From Candidatus Pelagibacter communis (GTDB taxonomy: Bacteria; Pseudomonadota; Alphaproteobacteria; Pelagibacterales; Pelagibacteraceae): a stretch of DNA of 64,000 bases. A program made the position numbers and the translations under genes. Location of the stretch: positions 159,040 to 223,039 of the forward strand of contig NZ_CVSO01000002.1 of the NCBI RefSeq assembly GCF_001180105.1, in the 5' to 3' direction. The notes under the pieces were generated by a model, which saw only the letters and a list, made by a program, of their open reading frames with translations, made no database searches and had not been told where the DNA came from. This document shows positions 23,354 through 32,382 of the stretch, piece by piece. How positions within the stretch are numbered: the stretch's first letter is position 1; each line of letters starts with the position of its first letter.

Positions 23354-24684
23354 TGGATCCTTTAATAATAGCATTAATAGTTGCCGTATTTACCTTAATT
23401 GTTTTATTTTCGGGAATACCAATCGCATTTGGATTAAGTTTTGTTTCAGTTGTACTTCTAGTTTCATTTGAAGGCTTTCAAATGCTTGATGTCTTTGCTG
23501 AAACCTTTTATGCAGGTTTAAATTCTTTTGTATTACTTTCAATACCAATGTTTATTCTTATGGGAATGGCCGTTGCAAACTCACCAGCAGGAAAAGATTT
23601 ATACACTGGTCTTGACAGATGGCTTTGGAGAGTACCAGGTGGATTAGTCATTTCAAATATTGGAGCGTGTTCAATCTTTGCTGCTTTAAGTGGATCAAGT
23701 CCTGCAACATGTGCAGCAATAGGAACTATGGGAATTCCAGAGATGAGACAGAGGGGATATTCTGACCAAATTGCTACAGGAACAATTGCAGCCGGTGGAA
23801 CTTTAGGAGTTTTGATTCCTCCAAGTATCGTTTTAATTGTATACGGTATGGCTACTGGAACCTCAATTGGAAGATTATTTTTATGCGGTTTGATACCCGG
23901 TTTTATGTTAGCTGGATTATTTGCTCTTTGGGCATTAATTCACAGTTACTTTATTGATAAAGATTCAGCTAAAGCTTTAAGACAAAGAACACCACCAACA
24001 TTAAAAGAAAAGCTAGAAGTACTTCCAAGAGTACTACCTTTTTTACTTATTATTGCTGGAGTTTTATATGTTTTATATGGAGGAGTTGCTACTCCATCGG
24101 AAGCATCTGGAGTAGGGGCTTTCTTAGTTTTTGTTCTTATTGCTGTTGTTTATAAAATTTATCAGCCAAAAAGAATATGGAATATTATTAAAGTATCAAT
24201 GAAAGAAAGTGTGATGATAATGTTTATTATTGCAGCGTCATATTTTTTTTCATTCACATTATCACAGTTATATGTAACTCAATCTTTAGCCCAAAGCATG
24301 ATAGAGATTAGTGCAAATAAGTGGGTAATATTTTTCTTAATTAATATCTTTTTACTTGTTGCTGGTTTCTTTTTACCTCCAGTGGCTGTAATAGTAATGA
24401 CTTCAGCTATACTTTTACCTGTAATAACAACCTTAGGATTTGATCCGTATTGGTTTGCAATAGTATTCACAATTAATATGGAAATTGGTTTAATTACACC
24501 TCCAGTTGGATTAAACCTATACATTATTAAGGGTATAACGCCCGATGTAAGCTTATCTAAAATTTTAAGGGGATCTATACCATTTATGTTTATGATGGTT
24601 TTGGCAATTATAATTTTATGTATTTTCCCTGAAATTGTAACTTGGTTACCTGACAAATTAATGGGCAAACCTCTTGGATACTAA
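23353..24684 (+). CDS. dctM: TRAP transporter large permease (DctM type)
   Basis: A 443-residue membrane protein with about twelve hydrophobic segments. Family segments include SIPMFILMGMAVANSPAG, ALSGSSPATCAAIGTMGIPEM and GTIAAGGTLGVLIPPSIVLIVYG in the first half, and INMEIGLITPPVGLNLYIIKGI near the C terminus. It forms the ion-coupled transport channel with DctQ and receives substrate from DctP. Length is typical (about 430). Its stop overlaps the TTG start of dusA by 11 bases. Confidence 0.93.
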   Translation: MDPLIIALIVAVFTLIVLFSGIPIAFGLSFVSVVLLVSFEGFQMLDVFAETFYAGLNSFVLLSIPMFILMGMAVANSPAGKDLYTGLDRWLWRVPGGLVISNIGACSIFAALSGSSPATCAAIGTMGIPEMRQRGYSDQIATGTIAAGGTLGVLIPPSIVLIVYGMATGTSIGRLFLCGLIPGFMLAGLFALWALIHSYFIDKDSAKALRQRTPPTLKEKLEVLPRVLPFLLIIAGVLYVLYGGVATPSEASGVGAFLVFVLIAVVYKIYQPKRIWNIIKVSMKESVMIMFIIAASYFFSFTLSQLYVTQSLAQSMIEISANKWVIFFLINIFLLVAGFFLPPVAVIVMTSAILLPVITTLGFDPYWFAIVFTINMEIGLITPPVGLNLYIIKGITPDVSLSKILRGSIPFMFMMVLAIIILCIFPEIVTWLPDKLMGKPLGY

Positions 24685-25681
24685 TAAAAAAAAAATTAAC
24701 AGAAAAATATCAGTAGCACCGATGATGGACTGTACTGATAGACATGACCGTTATTTCTTAAGATTAATCAGTAAAAATGTGATGCTTTATTCAGAAATGG
24801 TAGCAACTAAATCAGCAATTCATGGTGATAGGAAAAGAATACTCGGTTTTAGAGAGGAAGAAAAACCTGTCGCTCTTCAAGTGGGAGGCTCAGATAAAAA
24901 TGAATTAGCAGAGGTTGCTAAACTAGCTGAACAATTTGGTTATGATGAAATAAATATTAACTTGGGTTGTCCGAGCAAAAAAGTGCAAAAAAATTCATTT
25001 GGAGCGTGCTTAATGAAAGAACCTGATCTAGTTGCAGAATGTATTAGTAACATGGTCAATTCATGTAAAATACCCGTTACAGCTAAAACTCGGATAGGAG
25101 TTGATGAAATTGAGGACTTCGAATATTTAAATAGCTTCGTTAACAAAATAAAACAATCAGGATGCAAAACAATCATACTCCATGCAAGAAAGGCTTTATT
25201 AAAAGGTCTTACTCCTAAACAAAATTTAAATATACCAAAACTTAATTATGAAATGGTATACGAAATTAAAAAAGCAAATCCAGATCTTGAGATAATAATT
25301 AATGGAGGAATCTCACAAACTGAGCAAATTAAAAAACATTTAGAACACTGTGATGGTGTGATGATTGGAAGAGCAATTTATCAAAATCCTTACTTTTTGA
25401 CAGACATAGAGAAAGAAATACTTAATACAAATGAAGTACCATCAAGAGAACAGATAGCAAAACAGATTATTAGTTATTTAGAAGAAGAAGTAAAGCTTGG
25501 TACAAAAGTAAATCATATAATGAGACACACGGTCGGACTATACCACGGTCAACCAGGTTCTAAAGATTGGAAAAGATATTTAAGTGACAATATGATGGCT
25601 AGAGACTCAGATTTTCAAAAAGCAAAACACATAATGACTATCGTGCAAAACAATGAGAAAGCAAATCAATTAAATTCCTAA
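24674..25681 (+). CDS. dusA: tRNA-dihydrouridine(20/20a) synthase
   Basis: A 335-residue flavoenzyme. It has VAPMMDCTDRHDRYFLRLISK, which distinguishes DusA from DusB/C, LQVGGSDKNELAEVAKLAEQFGYDEININLGCPSKKV with the catalytic cysteine in the segment following (FGACLM), and LHARKALLKGL. The start is a TTG at 24674, because the first ATG lies inside the conserved APMMD motif. It reduces uridines in the tRNA D loop using FMN and NADPH. It is translationally linked to the TRAP genes by an 11-base overlap, though functionally unrelated. Confidence 0.92.
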   Translation: MDTNKKKINRKISVAPMMDCTDRHDRYFLRLISKNVMLYSEMVATKSAIHGDRKRILGFREEEKPVALQVGGSDKNELAEVAKLAEQFGYDEININLGCPSKKVQKNSFGACLMKEPDLVAECISNMVNSCKIPVTAKTRIGVDEIEDFEYLNSFVNKIKQSGCKTIILHARKALLKGLTPKQNLNIPKLNYEMVYEIKKANPDLEIIINGGISQTEQIKKHLEHCDGVMIGRAIYQNPYFLTDIEKEILNTNEVPSREQIAKQIISYLEEEVKLGTKVNHIMRHTVGLYHGQPGSKDWKRYLSDNMMARDSDFQKAKHIMTIVQNNEKANQLNS

Positions 25682-26517
25682 TGGAAAATTTAAATATCAA
25701 TGAAATTTTTTATCTTTTAACTGTTTTAGCTATTGCTGCAGCAGTAGCAGGATTTATGGCTGGTTTACTTGGAGTAGGTGGGGGTATAATTATGGTTCCT
25801 GCTCTTTATTACGCATTTACAGTTTTAGAATTTGATCTTGTAACAAGAATGCACTTAGCTGTTGGTACATCTTTAGCAATAATAATTCCGACCTCAATTA
25901 TATCTACGTTAACACACAGAGAACATGATGCAGTTGATTTTAAAATGGTAAAATCTTTTGGAATTTTTATTTTAATTGGAGTTTTTTTTGGAACTTTCTT
26001 AGCAGTTAATTTGAAAACTCCTGCACTTGTATTATTTTTTTCTATATTTGCCTTTATGGTTGGACTTTTTTTTATTTTTTTGAGAGAAAAATTGGTTGAT
26101 AACCCAAAACAAATATCAAACTTAATAAAAAATATTTCTGGTATATTGATTGGGTTTATTTCTATTCCTTTAGGGATTGGAGGTGGATCATTAATGGTTC
26201 CTTTCATGAGAACATTTGGTTACGATATTAGGAAATCAATTGGAACAGCTGCAGCAGTAGGTTTCCTTATCGCTGTTACTGGAACAGTTACAATGATCAC
26301 TGGTGGAAAAATTATTAATAATGTCAACACACCGTTCAGTTTGGGGTATATAAATTTACTTGGCTTCATTGTGTTTGTCCCAGTTACTATGATAATGGCT
26401 AGGTTAGGTGCAAAAGCAGTCTACAAAATCGATAAAAAAATCCTGAGCAAAATATTTGGAACTTTTTTAATTTTGGTATCAATTAGATCATTTTTAGAAT
26501 ATTTAAGTATCAATTAA
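25681..26517 (+). CDS. TauE/SafE family sulfite exporter-like permease (1)
   Basis: A 278-residue membrane protein with about eight hydrophobic segments and the duplicated family motif, first AGLLGVGGGIIMVPALYY and later SIPLGIGGGSLMVPFMRTFG. Members export or import organosulfonates or sulfite, but most have no known substrate. It is one base overlapped with dusA and followed nine bases later by a second member of the same family, so the two probably act as a pair or as duplicated permeases. Confidence 0.88.
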   Translation: MENLNINEIFYLLTVLAIAAAVAGFMAGLLGVGGGIIMVPALYYAFTVLEFDLVTRMHLAVGTSLAIIIPTSIISTLTHREHDAVDFKMVKSFGIFILIGVFFGTFLAVNLKTPALVLFFSIFAFMVGLFFIFLREKLVDNPKQISNLIKNISGILIGFISIPLGIGGGSLMVPFMRTFGYDIRKSIGTAAAVGFLIAVTGTVTMITGGKIINNVNTPFSLGYINLLGFIVFVPVTMIMARLGAKAVYKIDKKILSKIFGTFLILVSIRSFLEYLSIN

Positions 26518-26526
26518 ATTAAAATT

Positions 26527-27357
26527 GTGGACCAAATTTTTTTCAACCAATATATATTTTTCATTTTATTGATGATAGCTGCAGCTATCCCTGTTGGTTT
26601 TTTTGCAGGATTATTTGGTATTGGTGGTGGATTAATTTCGGTACCATTTCTTTTCTTTATTTTCGAAACTTTTGGAATAGATAAAGATTATCTAATGCAT
26701 CTTACTGTTGGGACTGCATTTACAATAACAATATTAACCTCATTTTCATCAGTTCTGGCTCACAGAAAACATGGTGCTGTTGATTTAAGTATAATAAAAA
26801 CTTTTGGAATATTTGTTATTTTTGGCGTGGTAACAGGAACTATTATTGCTTCTATGATGAATACTAAGTCATTAGTTCTTTTCTTTTCAATCATGGTCTA
26901 TTTTTTAGGTGCTTATCTACTCCTAGCAAAAAATAAAAGTAAAAAAGTTTATCCTTCATTTAATTTGCTGCCTCGTCTTTCATTTGGGTTTGTCTCTGGC
27001 TTAATTTCAGCTCCAATGGGGATTACTGGAGCAATGATCAATGTCCCTGTATTAAGATATTTTGGCTACTCAATAAATAGAGCAATAGGGAGCGCTGCAG
27101 CAATTGGATTTATAATTTCATTGTTTGGTGCAATTGGTTTTTTTTTATCAGGATTATACAAAAGTGTTGATATTCCCCTCAGCATTGGTTTTGTAAATAT
27201 TCCAGCCTTTCTAATATTCGTCCCTATCACAACATTAATGGCTAGAATAGGGGCTAATACGGTGCATAAGCTTGAGAGGGCGAAAGTCCAAGTACTTTTT
27301 GGAATTTTTTTGTATGTAGTTGCTACAATATTTCTCTACCGATACTTTAATATTTAA
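26527..27357 (+). CDS. TauE/SafE family sulfite exporter-like permease (2)
   Basis: A 276-residue paralogue of the upstream gene, with the motif pair AGLFGIGGGLISVPFLFF and SAPMGITGAMINVPVLRYFG; in the second the usual triple glycine is weakened to GITG. It is read from a GTG at 26527, because no ATG precedes the first conserved segment. About eight membrane segments are seen. Tandem arrangement with the previous gene suggests duplication. Substrate unknown; sulfur-containing anions are the family expectation. Confidence 0.86.
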   Translation: MDQIFFNQYIFFILLMIAAAIPVGFFAGLFGIGGGLISVPFLFFIFETFGIDKDYLMHLTVGTAFTITILTSFSSVLAHRKHGAVDLSIIKTFGIFVIFGVVTGTIIASMMNTKSLVLFFSIMVYFLGAYLLLAKNKSKKVYPSFNLLPRLSFGFVSGLISAPMGITGAMINVPVLRYFGYSINRAIGSAAAIGFIISLFGAIGFFLSGLYKSVDIPLSIGFVNIPAFLIFVPITTLMARIGANTVHKLERAKVQVLFGIFLYVVATIFLYRYFNI

Positions 27358-27416
27358 TGGTGATAATTCAAAAACTTATCTTGAACTTAAGTATAATATA
27401 TTTAAAGTTTTAATTG

Positions 27417-27818
27417 ATGATTACTAAATTAAAAAACTTTCTACTAAACTTTGAAGCTCTTGCCTCCCTTTTGTTAAGATTTGGTATCGGAATTGCTTTT
27501 ATCATTCACGGTTATGCTAAATTCCCTTTGCCACCAGCGGGTTTAGTTGAATACTTTGGTTTACCTCCAGCACTTGCATCATTTGTTGCATTAAGTGAAC
27601 TTTTGTCTGGAGTTATTTTAATTATAAGTGGTTTTTTAAAAAATCCTATAGGTGATACGCTTACAAGATTTGCTGGACTTGTAATTGTAATAATTATGAC
27701 AAATATTTTTATAATTGCCCATTCAGATTGGTTTATCACACAAAAATTATTTACCAGTGAGCAAATTTTTCTTTTTATTGGTGGCTTTTATTTTTTGATT
27801 AAAGGAAATAAAGTTTAA
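27417..27818 (+). CDS. DoxX family membrane protein
   Basis: About 133 residues with four hydrophobic segments. It shows the DoxX pattern LLRFGIGIAFIIHGYAKF near residue 20 and LPPALASFVALSELLSGVILIISGF. Relatives include DoxD-type subunits and membrane redox-associated proteins; many have no established function. The ATG at 27417 is preferred to a TTG immediately before. It lies between tandem TauE/SafE genes and a convergent phosphohexomutase gene. Confidence 0.82.
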   Translation: MITKLKNFLLNFEALASLLLRFGIGIAFIIHGYAKFPLPPAGLVEYFGLPPALASFVALSELLSGVILIISGFLKNPIGDTLTRFAGLVIVIIMTNIFIIAHSDWFITQKLFTSEQIFLFIGGFYFLIKGNKV

Positions 27819-27820
27819 AG

Positions 27821-29266
27821 CTATATCTTTTGATCGTACTCACCAATCTTTCCAGTTTTTTGAAGTAGATCGTCTATAAATCTGAAGATATCAATTTTAA
27901 TTTTATCTGATACAGGACTTTCTGTGACAACAACAAGTGAAGGTTTATTCGAAGATGCTCTTACAAGACCCCAAGATCCATCAGCAAGAGTAAATCTTAC
28001 ACCATTGACTGTTAGAATATCAGTAATTTCTTGATTGCATATTTTTTGTTTATCAGTTTGAAGATTTTTTATTTTAGAAATAATTTCATCTATTACTTTA
28101 TATTTTTCTTCATCTTTACAAAAAGGTCCCATAGTTGGGCTTTGAAAAGTTTTAGGTAAATCATTTATTAAAGTACCTAACTTTTTATTTTGATTATCTA
28201 TTAAATGACAAATTTGAATTGCAGAATTAATTCCATCATCAAAACCAAATCCTAAAGGTTTATTAAAAAAAAAGTGACCACTTTTTTCAAATCCAGCAAT
28301 CGCATTATCTTCTTTTACTTTTCTCTTAATATATGAATGCCCTGTTTTCCAATATAAAGTTTTACAATTATTTTTTTTTAAAATTTCATCATTGCTAAAT
28401 AATCCTGTAGATTTTACATCTACAATGAATTTATTATTAGGATGTAATTCTGAAATATTTCTAGCAATTAATAAACCAATTTTGTCTGCAAATATTTCAT
28501 TTCCTTTATTATCTATAACTCCAACTCTATCTCCATCACCGTCAAATCCAAAACCAACATCTGCATTGTTTTCTTTTACGCATTTTGAAATTTCATGTAA
28601 CATTTTCATATCTTCCGGATTTGGATTATATCTTGGAAAACTATAGTCCAAATTACAGTCAAGCTCTATTACTTCACATCCAATGTTTCTAAGTATCTCA
28701 GGCGCGAAAATTCCTGCAGTTCCATTTCCGCAAGCAGCAACAATTTTTAATTTTTTCTTAATTTTATTTTTTGATAATTCTTCAATATATACTTTATTAA
28801 AATTTTTTACTTTTTCATATTTACCTGAACCTTGTTTAAAAGTTTCATTCATTACAATCGATTTAAGTTCAGACATTTCATCTTTACAATGAGTTAAACC
28901 TTTCTCAATTCCCATCTTTATACCTGTCCAACCATTTTCGTTGTGGCTCGCAGTTATCATTGCTACTGCATTAGATTTTATTTTAAATTGTGAAAAATAA
29001 ACCGTAGGTGATAAACATAGACCTATATCTTTTACATTGCAGCCAGTTGATAAAAGTCCTTTTATAAAATTACTTTTAACTTCTTCGCTATAGGATCTGT
29101 AGTCGTTTCCTACAATTACAGTTGGATTCTCTTCAGAGTTAATAACTTGGGTCCCGAAACCTTTTCCTACTGCCTCGATTCCCTTTGAGTTGATGCTTTT
29201 TGGGTATAACCACCTTGCGTCATATTCCCTAAATCCGAATGGGTCGATTTTTTTTTCCACTTCCAT
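27821..29266 (-). CDS. Phosphomannomutase / phosphoglucomutase
   Basis: A 481-residue alpha-D-phosphohexomutase. The phosphoserine loop is TASHNENGWTGIKMG at about 106-119, the magnesium-binding loop GFDGDGDRVGVID at about 244-256, the sugar-binding loop GFEKSGHFFF, and the C-terminal phosphate-binding loop RASSNKPSLVV. It interconverts hexose-1- and 6-phosphates, supplying glucose-1-phosphate or mannose-1-phosphate for the sugar nucleotides made elsewhere in the window. Length is typical for AlgC/ManB (about 460). It is divergent from nrdAB. Confidence 0.92.
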   Translation of the reverse strand: MEVEKKIDPFGFREYDARWLYPKSINSKGIEAVGKGFGTQVINSEENPTVIVGNDYRSYSEEVKSNFIKGLLSTGCNVKDIGLCLSPTVYFSQFKIKSNAVAMITASHNENGWTGIKMGIEKGLTHCKDEMSELKSIVMNETFKQGSGKYEKVKNFNKVYIEELSKNKIKKKLKIVAACGNGTAGIFAPEILRNIGCEVIELDCNLDYSFPRYNPNPEDMKMLHEISKCVKENNADVGFGFDGDGDRVGVIDNKGNEIFADKIGLLIARNISELHPNNKFIVDVKSTGLFSNDEILKKNNCKTLYWKTGHSYIKRKVKEDNAIAGFEKSGHFFFNKPLGFGFDDGINSAIQICHLIDNQNKKLGTLINDLPKTFQSPTMGPFCKDEEKYKVIDEIISKIKNLQTDKQKICNQEITDILTVNGVRFTLADGSWGLVRASSNKPSLVVVTESPVSDKIKIDIFRFIDDLLQKTGKIGEYDQKI

Positions 29267-29340
29267 GTTGATATATGTACATTTTTTTGATTTTTTTATT
29301 GAACTATTTTTTTAATGTTCTATAAATGTTCTGTTGATTT

Positions 29341-29356
29341 TTAATTTATATAGTGT
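29341..29356 (+). promoter_or_regulatory. Distal NrdR-like box upstream of nrdA
   Basis: TTAATTTATATAGTGT matches the right half of the NrdR consensus (acaCwAtATaTwGtgt) perfectly; the left half is weak. It is placed exactly 31 bases, about three helical turns, upstream of a better second box, the spacing known for NrdR pairs. Confidence 0.55.
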
Positions 29357-29371
29357 ATTTAAGAAATCTGC

Positions 29372-29387
29372 ACACAACATATAGTTG
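29372..29387 (+). promoter_or_regulatory. Proximal NrdR-like box upstream of nrdA
   Basis: ACACAACATATAGTTG matches 13 of 16 positions of the NrdR consensus. Together with the box starting 31 bases upstream it forms the tandem operator arrangement by which NrdR represses ribonucleotide reductase genes when dATP is high. It lies 35 bases before the nrdA ATG. Confidence 0.65.
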
Positions 29388-29421
29388 TTTTACTAATAAA
29401 TAGTGTTAAAAAGGGAGTATA

Positions 29422-31359
29422 ATGAACAAAGTCTTGTCTCAGGCAATAAAGAAAGCTGTCTCTGAATTTAAACCTCAGGTTGATCAGAAGACTAAGGCTA
29501 AAGGCCCAGATTTATTCTCTTTAAACAACAACACAGAGCTATTTCAAAACTCTAGAGGTATCACAATAAAGATTGATAGAAGTAGAGATGAAAATCTAAC
29601 AGATTTCGGAAAAGCAACACTTAGCGACAGATATTTAGGAGAGAATGAATCTTTCCAAGACTTGTTTGCAAGAGTAGCAAGTCATTATGCTGATGATAAT
29701 TTACACGCACAAAGACTATACAATTATATTAGTAATCTTTGGTTCATGCCTGCAACACCAGTTCTGTCTAACGGGGGAACTACGAGAGGTTTACCAATAT
29801 CATGTTTCTTAAATGAAGCGAGTGATAGTTTAAATGGTATCTTGGGTCTCTGGAGTGAAAATGTTTGGTTAGCTGCTAGAGGTGGTGGTATTGGAAGTTA
29901 CTGGGGCAATCTAAGATCTATTGGTGAAAAAATTGGAAGAGTTGGAAAAACTTCTGGAATAATTCCTTTTATAAAAGTTATGGACTCTTTAACAATGGCA
30001 ATCAGTCAAGGCTCGTTAAGAAGAGGATCTGCTGCTTGTTATTTACCTATTGACCATCCAGAGATTGAAGAATTTATTGAAATGAGAAGACCTACTGGTG
30101 GAGATCCAAATAGAAAAGCTCTTAACCTGCATCATGGTGTTCTTGTTTCAGATGCTTTCATGAGAGCAGTTGAACTTGATGAACAATGGGCACTTAAGAG
30201 TCCAAAAAATGGAGCTGTACAATCAACTGTTTCAGCTAGAAATTTATGGATCAGATTATTAACTGCAAGAGTTGAAACTGGAGAGCCATATATCATTTTT
30301 ATTGATACAGTTAATAGACAGATACCCCAACATCATAAATTAGCTGGCTTAACAGTAAAGACTTCTAATTTGTGTAGTGAGATTACTCTTCCAACAGGCA
30401 TTGATAAAGAGGGTAGAGATAGAACGGCTGTTTGTTGTTTGTCTTCACTAAATATTGAAAAATATGATGAGTGGAAAGATGATGAAAATTTTGTCGATGA
30501 TGTAATGAGATTTTTGGATAATGTCTTAACTGACTTCATTAATAACGCTCCAGAAGAATTTAGTGATGCAACATATTCAGCTGCAAAAGAAAGAAGTGTT
30601 GGTTTAGGTGTTATGGGACTTCATTCATATTACCAGAAAAAAATGATACCTCTTGAGTCAGTGATGAGCAAAGTTTGGAACAAAAAGATTTTTGAAAATA
30701 TTCAAATGAAAGTTGATAAATCATCAAAAGATTTAGCTGAAGAAAGAGGAGCATGTCCCGATGCAGCTGAATATGGTTTTAAAGAAAGATTTTCAAACAA
30801 AACTGCAATTGCTCCAACTGCTTCCATTTCAATTATTTGTGGAGGTACGTCTCCAGGAGTTGAGCCGATTGCAGCAAATAGTTATACCCACAAAACTCTT
30901 TCAGGATCTTTCAATGTCAGAAATAAATACTTGAGAAAACTATTAGAAAAACACGGAAAGGATACAGATGAAACCTGGTCAACAATTACGACTAACCAAG
31001 GTTCTGTGTCTCATTTAGATTTTTTAACTCAAGAAGAAAAAGATGTTTTTAAAACGGCTTTTGAATTAGATCAAAGATGGCTTGTTGACTTAAGTGCGGA
31101 CAGAACACCACACATTTCGCAAGCACAATCTATTAATTTATTTTTACCTGCTGATGTTCACAAAAGAGATCTTCATCAAATTCATTTCCAAGCTTGGAAA
31201 AAAGGATTGAAGAGTCTTTATTATTGCAGGTCTAAATCAATACAAAGAGCAGAAAATGTTAATGATGCAAAATCAACTGATGTTACTGCGAATGTTTATA
31301 AATCAAATCAACAAGAAACCGACGAAAACAAATACGAGGAGTGTCTATCATGTCAGTAG
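29422..31359 (+). CDS. nrdA: Class I ribonucleotide reductase alpha subunit
   Basis: A 645-residue catalytic subunit. The active-site residues are visible: Cys128 (in PISCFL), Asn316-Cys318-Glu320 (NLCSE, the radical cysteine), Cys338 or 339 (CCLSS), and the C-terminal redox pair Cys641/Cys644 in the tail CLSCQ. It reduces ribonucleotides to deoxyribonucleotides with NrdB. The N terminus is short and lacks the roughly 90-residue ATP-cone present in E. coli NrdA, so the overall activity site for dATP inhibition seems absent. A Shine-Dalgarno GGGAG and two NrdR-like boxes lie upstream. It overlaps nrdB. Confidence 0.95.
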   Translation: MNKVLSQAIKKAVSEFKPQVDQKTKAKGPDLFSLNNNTELFQNSRGITIKIDRSRDENLTDFGKATLSDRYLGENESFQDLFARVASHYADDNLHAQRLYNYISNLWFMPATPVLSNGGTTRGLPISCFLNEASDSLNGILGLWSENVWLAARGGGIGSYWGNLRSIGEKIGRVGKTSGIIPFIKVMDSLTMAISQGSLRRGSAACYLPIDHPEIEEFIEMRRPTGGDPNRKALNLHHGVLVSDAFMRAVELDEQWALKSPKNGAVQSTVSARNLWIRLLTARVETGEPYIIFIDTVNRQIPQHHKLAGLTVKTSNLCSEITLPTGIDKEGRDRTAVCCLSSLNIEKYDEWKDDENFVDDVMRFLDNVLTDFINNAPEEFSDATYSAAKERSVGLGVMGLHSYYQKKMIPLESVMSKVWNKKIFENIQMKVDKSSKDLAEERGACPDAAEYGFKERFSNKTAIAPTASISIICGGTSPGVEPIAANSYTHKTLSGSFNVRNKYLRKLLEKHGKDTDETWSTITTNQGSVSHLDFLTQEEKDVFKTAFELDQRWLVDLSADRTPHISQAQSINLFLPADVHKRDLHQIHFQAWKKGLKSLYYCRSKSIQRAENVNDAKSTDVTANVYKSNQQETDENKYEECLSCQ

Positions 31360-32360
31360 TAAAAAAAGAGGAAAAAGGAAAAATCATTCAACCAAAAAAA
31401 ATGGGACTATTAGTAGAAAATCCTGTTTATAAACCATTCAGATATCCGTGGTGTTATGATGCTTGGCTAACACAACAAAGAATACATTGGTTGCCAGAAG
31501 AAGTGCCATTAGGAGATGATGTAAGAGATTGGCAGAAAAATTTATCAGAACCAGAGAAAAATTTAGTAACACAAATCTTTAGATTTTTTACTCAAGCAGA
31601 TGTTGAAGTAAATAACTGTTATTTAAGACACTACACAACAGTATTTAAACCAACAGAAGTTTTAATGATGATGACGGCTTTTGCTGCAATGGAAACAGTG
31701 CACGTAGCTGCTTATTCACATCTATTAGATACAATAGGTATGCCTGAGTCAGAATATTCAGCTTTCATGAAGTATAAAGAAATGAAAGATAAGTACGATT
31801 ACATGCAGGGTTTTAATGTTAATTCAAAAGAAGATATTGCAAAAACAGTTGCTGTGTTTAGTGCTTTTACGGAAGGACTACAATTATTTGCAAGTTTTGC
31901 AATTTTATTAAACTTTCCAAGACACAATAAACTTAAGGGTATGGGACAGATAGTTACTTGGTCAGTAAGAGATGAAACTCTTCACTGTAATTCAATGATC
32001 AGAATTTTCAAAGAGTTCATAAAAGAAAATCCTGAAATCTGGACACCGAAACTTAAAAAAGAAATTTATGATGCATGTAGAACAATTGTAGAGCATGAGG
32101 ATGCATTTATAGATTTAGCTTTTGAAATGGGACCAATGAAAGGTCTAACAGCTCAGGAAGTTAAAGATTATATTAGGTTTATCGGAAACAGAAGATTAGT
32201 TCAATTAGGTCTTGAGCCAATTTATGATGTAGAGAAAAATCCTCTTACTTGGCTTGATACTATGTTGAATGCTGTTGAGCACATGAACTTCTTTGAAGGA
32301 AGAGCTACAGAGTATTCAAAAGCATCTACACAAGGAAATTGGACAGAAGCCTTTTCGTAA
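31350..32360 (+). CDS. nrdB: Class I ribonucleotide reductase beta subunit
   Basis: A 336-residue ferritin-like protein. Diiron ligands are all present: Asp84, Glu115, His118, Glu175, Glu209 and His212, with the radical tyrosine at Tyr122 (METVHVAAYSHL). The spacing around the first half is the same as in E. coli NrdB. The ATG at 31350 is chosen over a GTG three codons earlier because GAGGA at 31336-31340 lies nine bases upstream of it. The gene overlaps the end of nrdA by 10 bases. A tyrosyl-radical class Ia-type enzyme is expected; the metal used is not decided by sequence. Confidence 0.95.
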   Translation: MSVVKKEEKGKIIQPKKMGLLVENPVYKPFRYPWCYDAWLTQQRIHWLPEEVPLGDDVRDWQKNLSEPEKNLVTQIFRFFTQADVEVNNCYLRHYTTVFKPTEVLMMMTAFAAMETVHVAAYSHLLDTIGMPESEYSAFMKYKEMKDKYDYMQGFNVNSKEDIAKTVAVFSAFTEGLQLFASFAILLNFPRHNKLKGMGQIVTWSVRDETLHCNSMIRIFKEFIKENPEIWTPKLKKEIYDACRTIVEHEDAFIDLAFEMGPMKGLTAQEVKDYIRFIGNRRLVQLGLEPIYDVEKNPLTWLDTMLNAVEHMNFFEGRATEYSKASTQGNWTEAFS

Positions 32361-32382
32361 TCTAGATAATAATATATTTAAA

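Noticed and set aside
27414..27416. TTG start codon for the DoxX gene.
   Set aside because: An ATG follows immediately in frame (27417), so TTG is not needed. The same reasoning was used for mtnP (TTG 6869), map (TTG 53110), the CoA transferase (TTG 21718), cimA (TTG 42743) and the gene at 57128 (TTG 57125).
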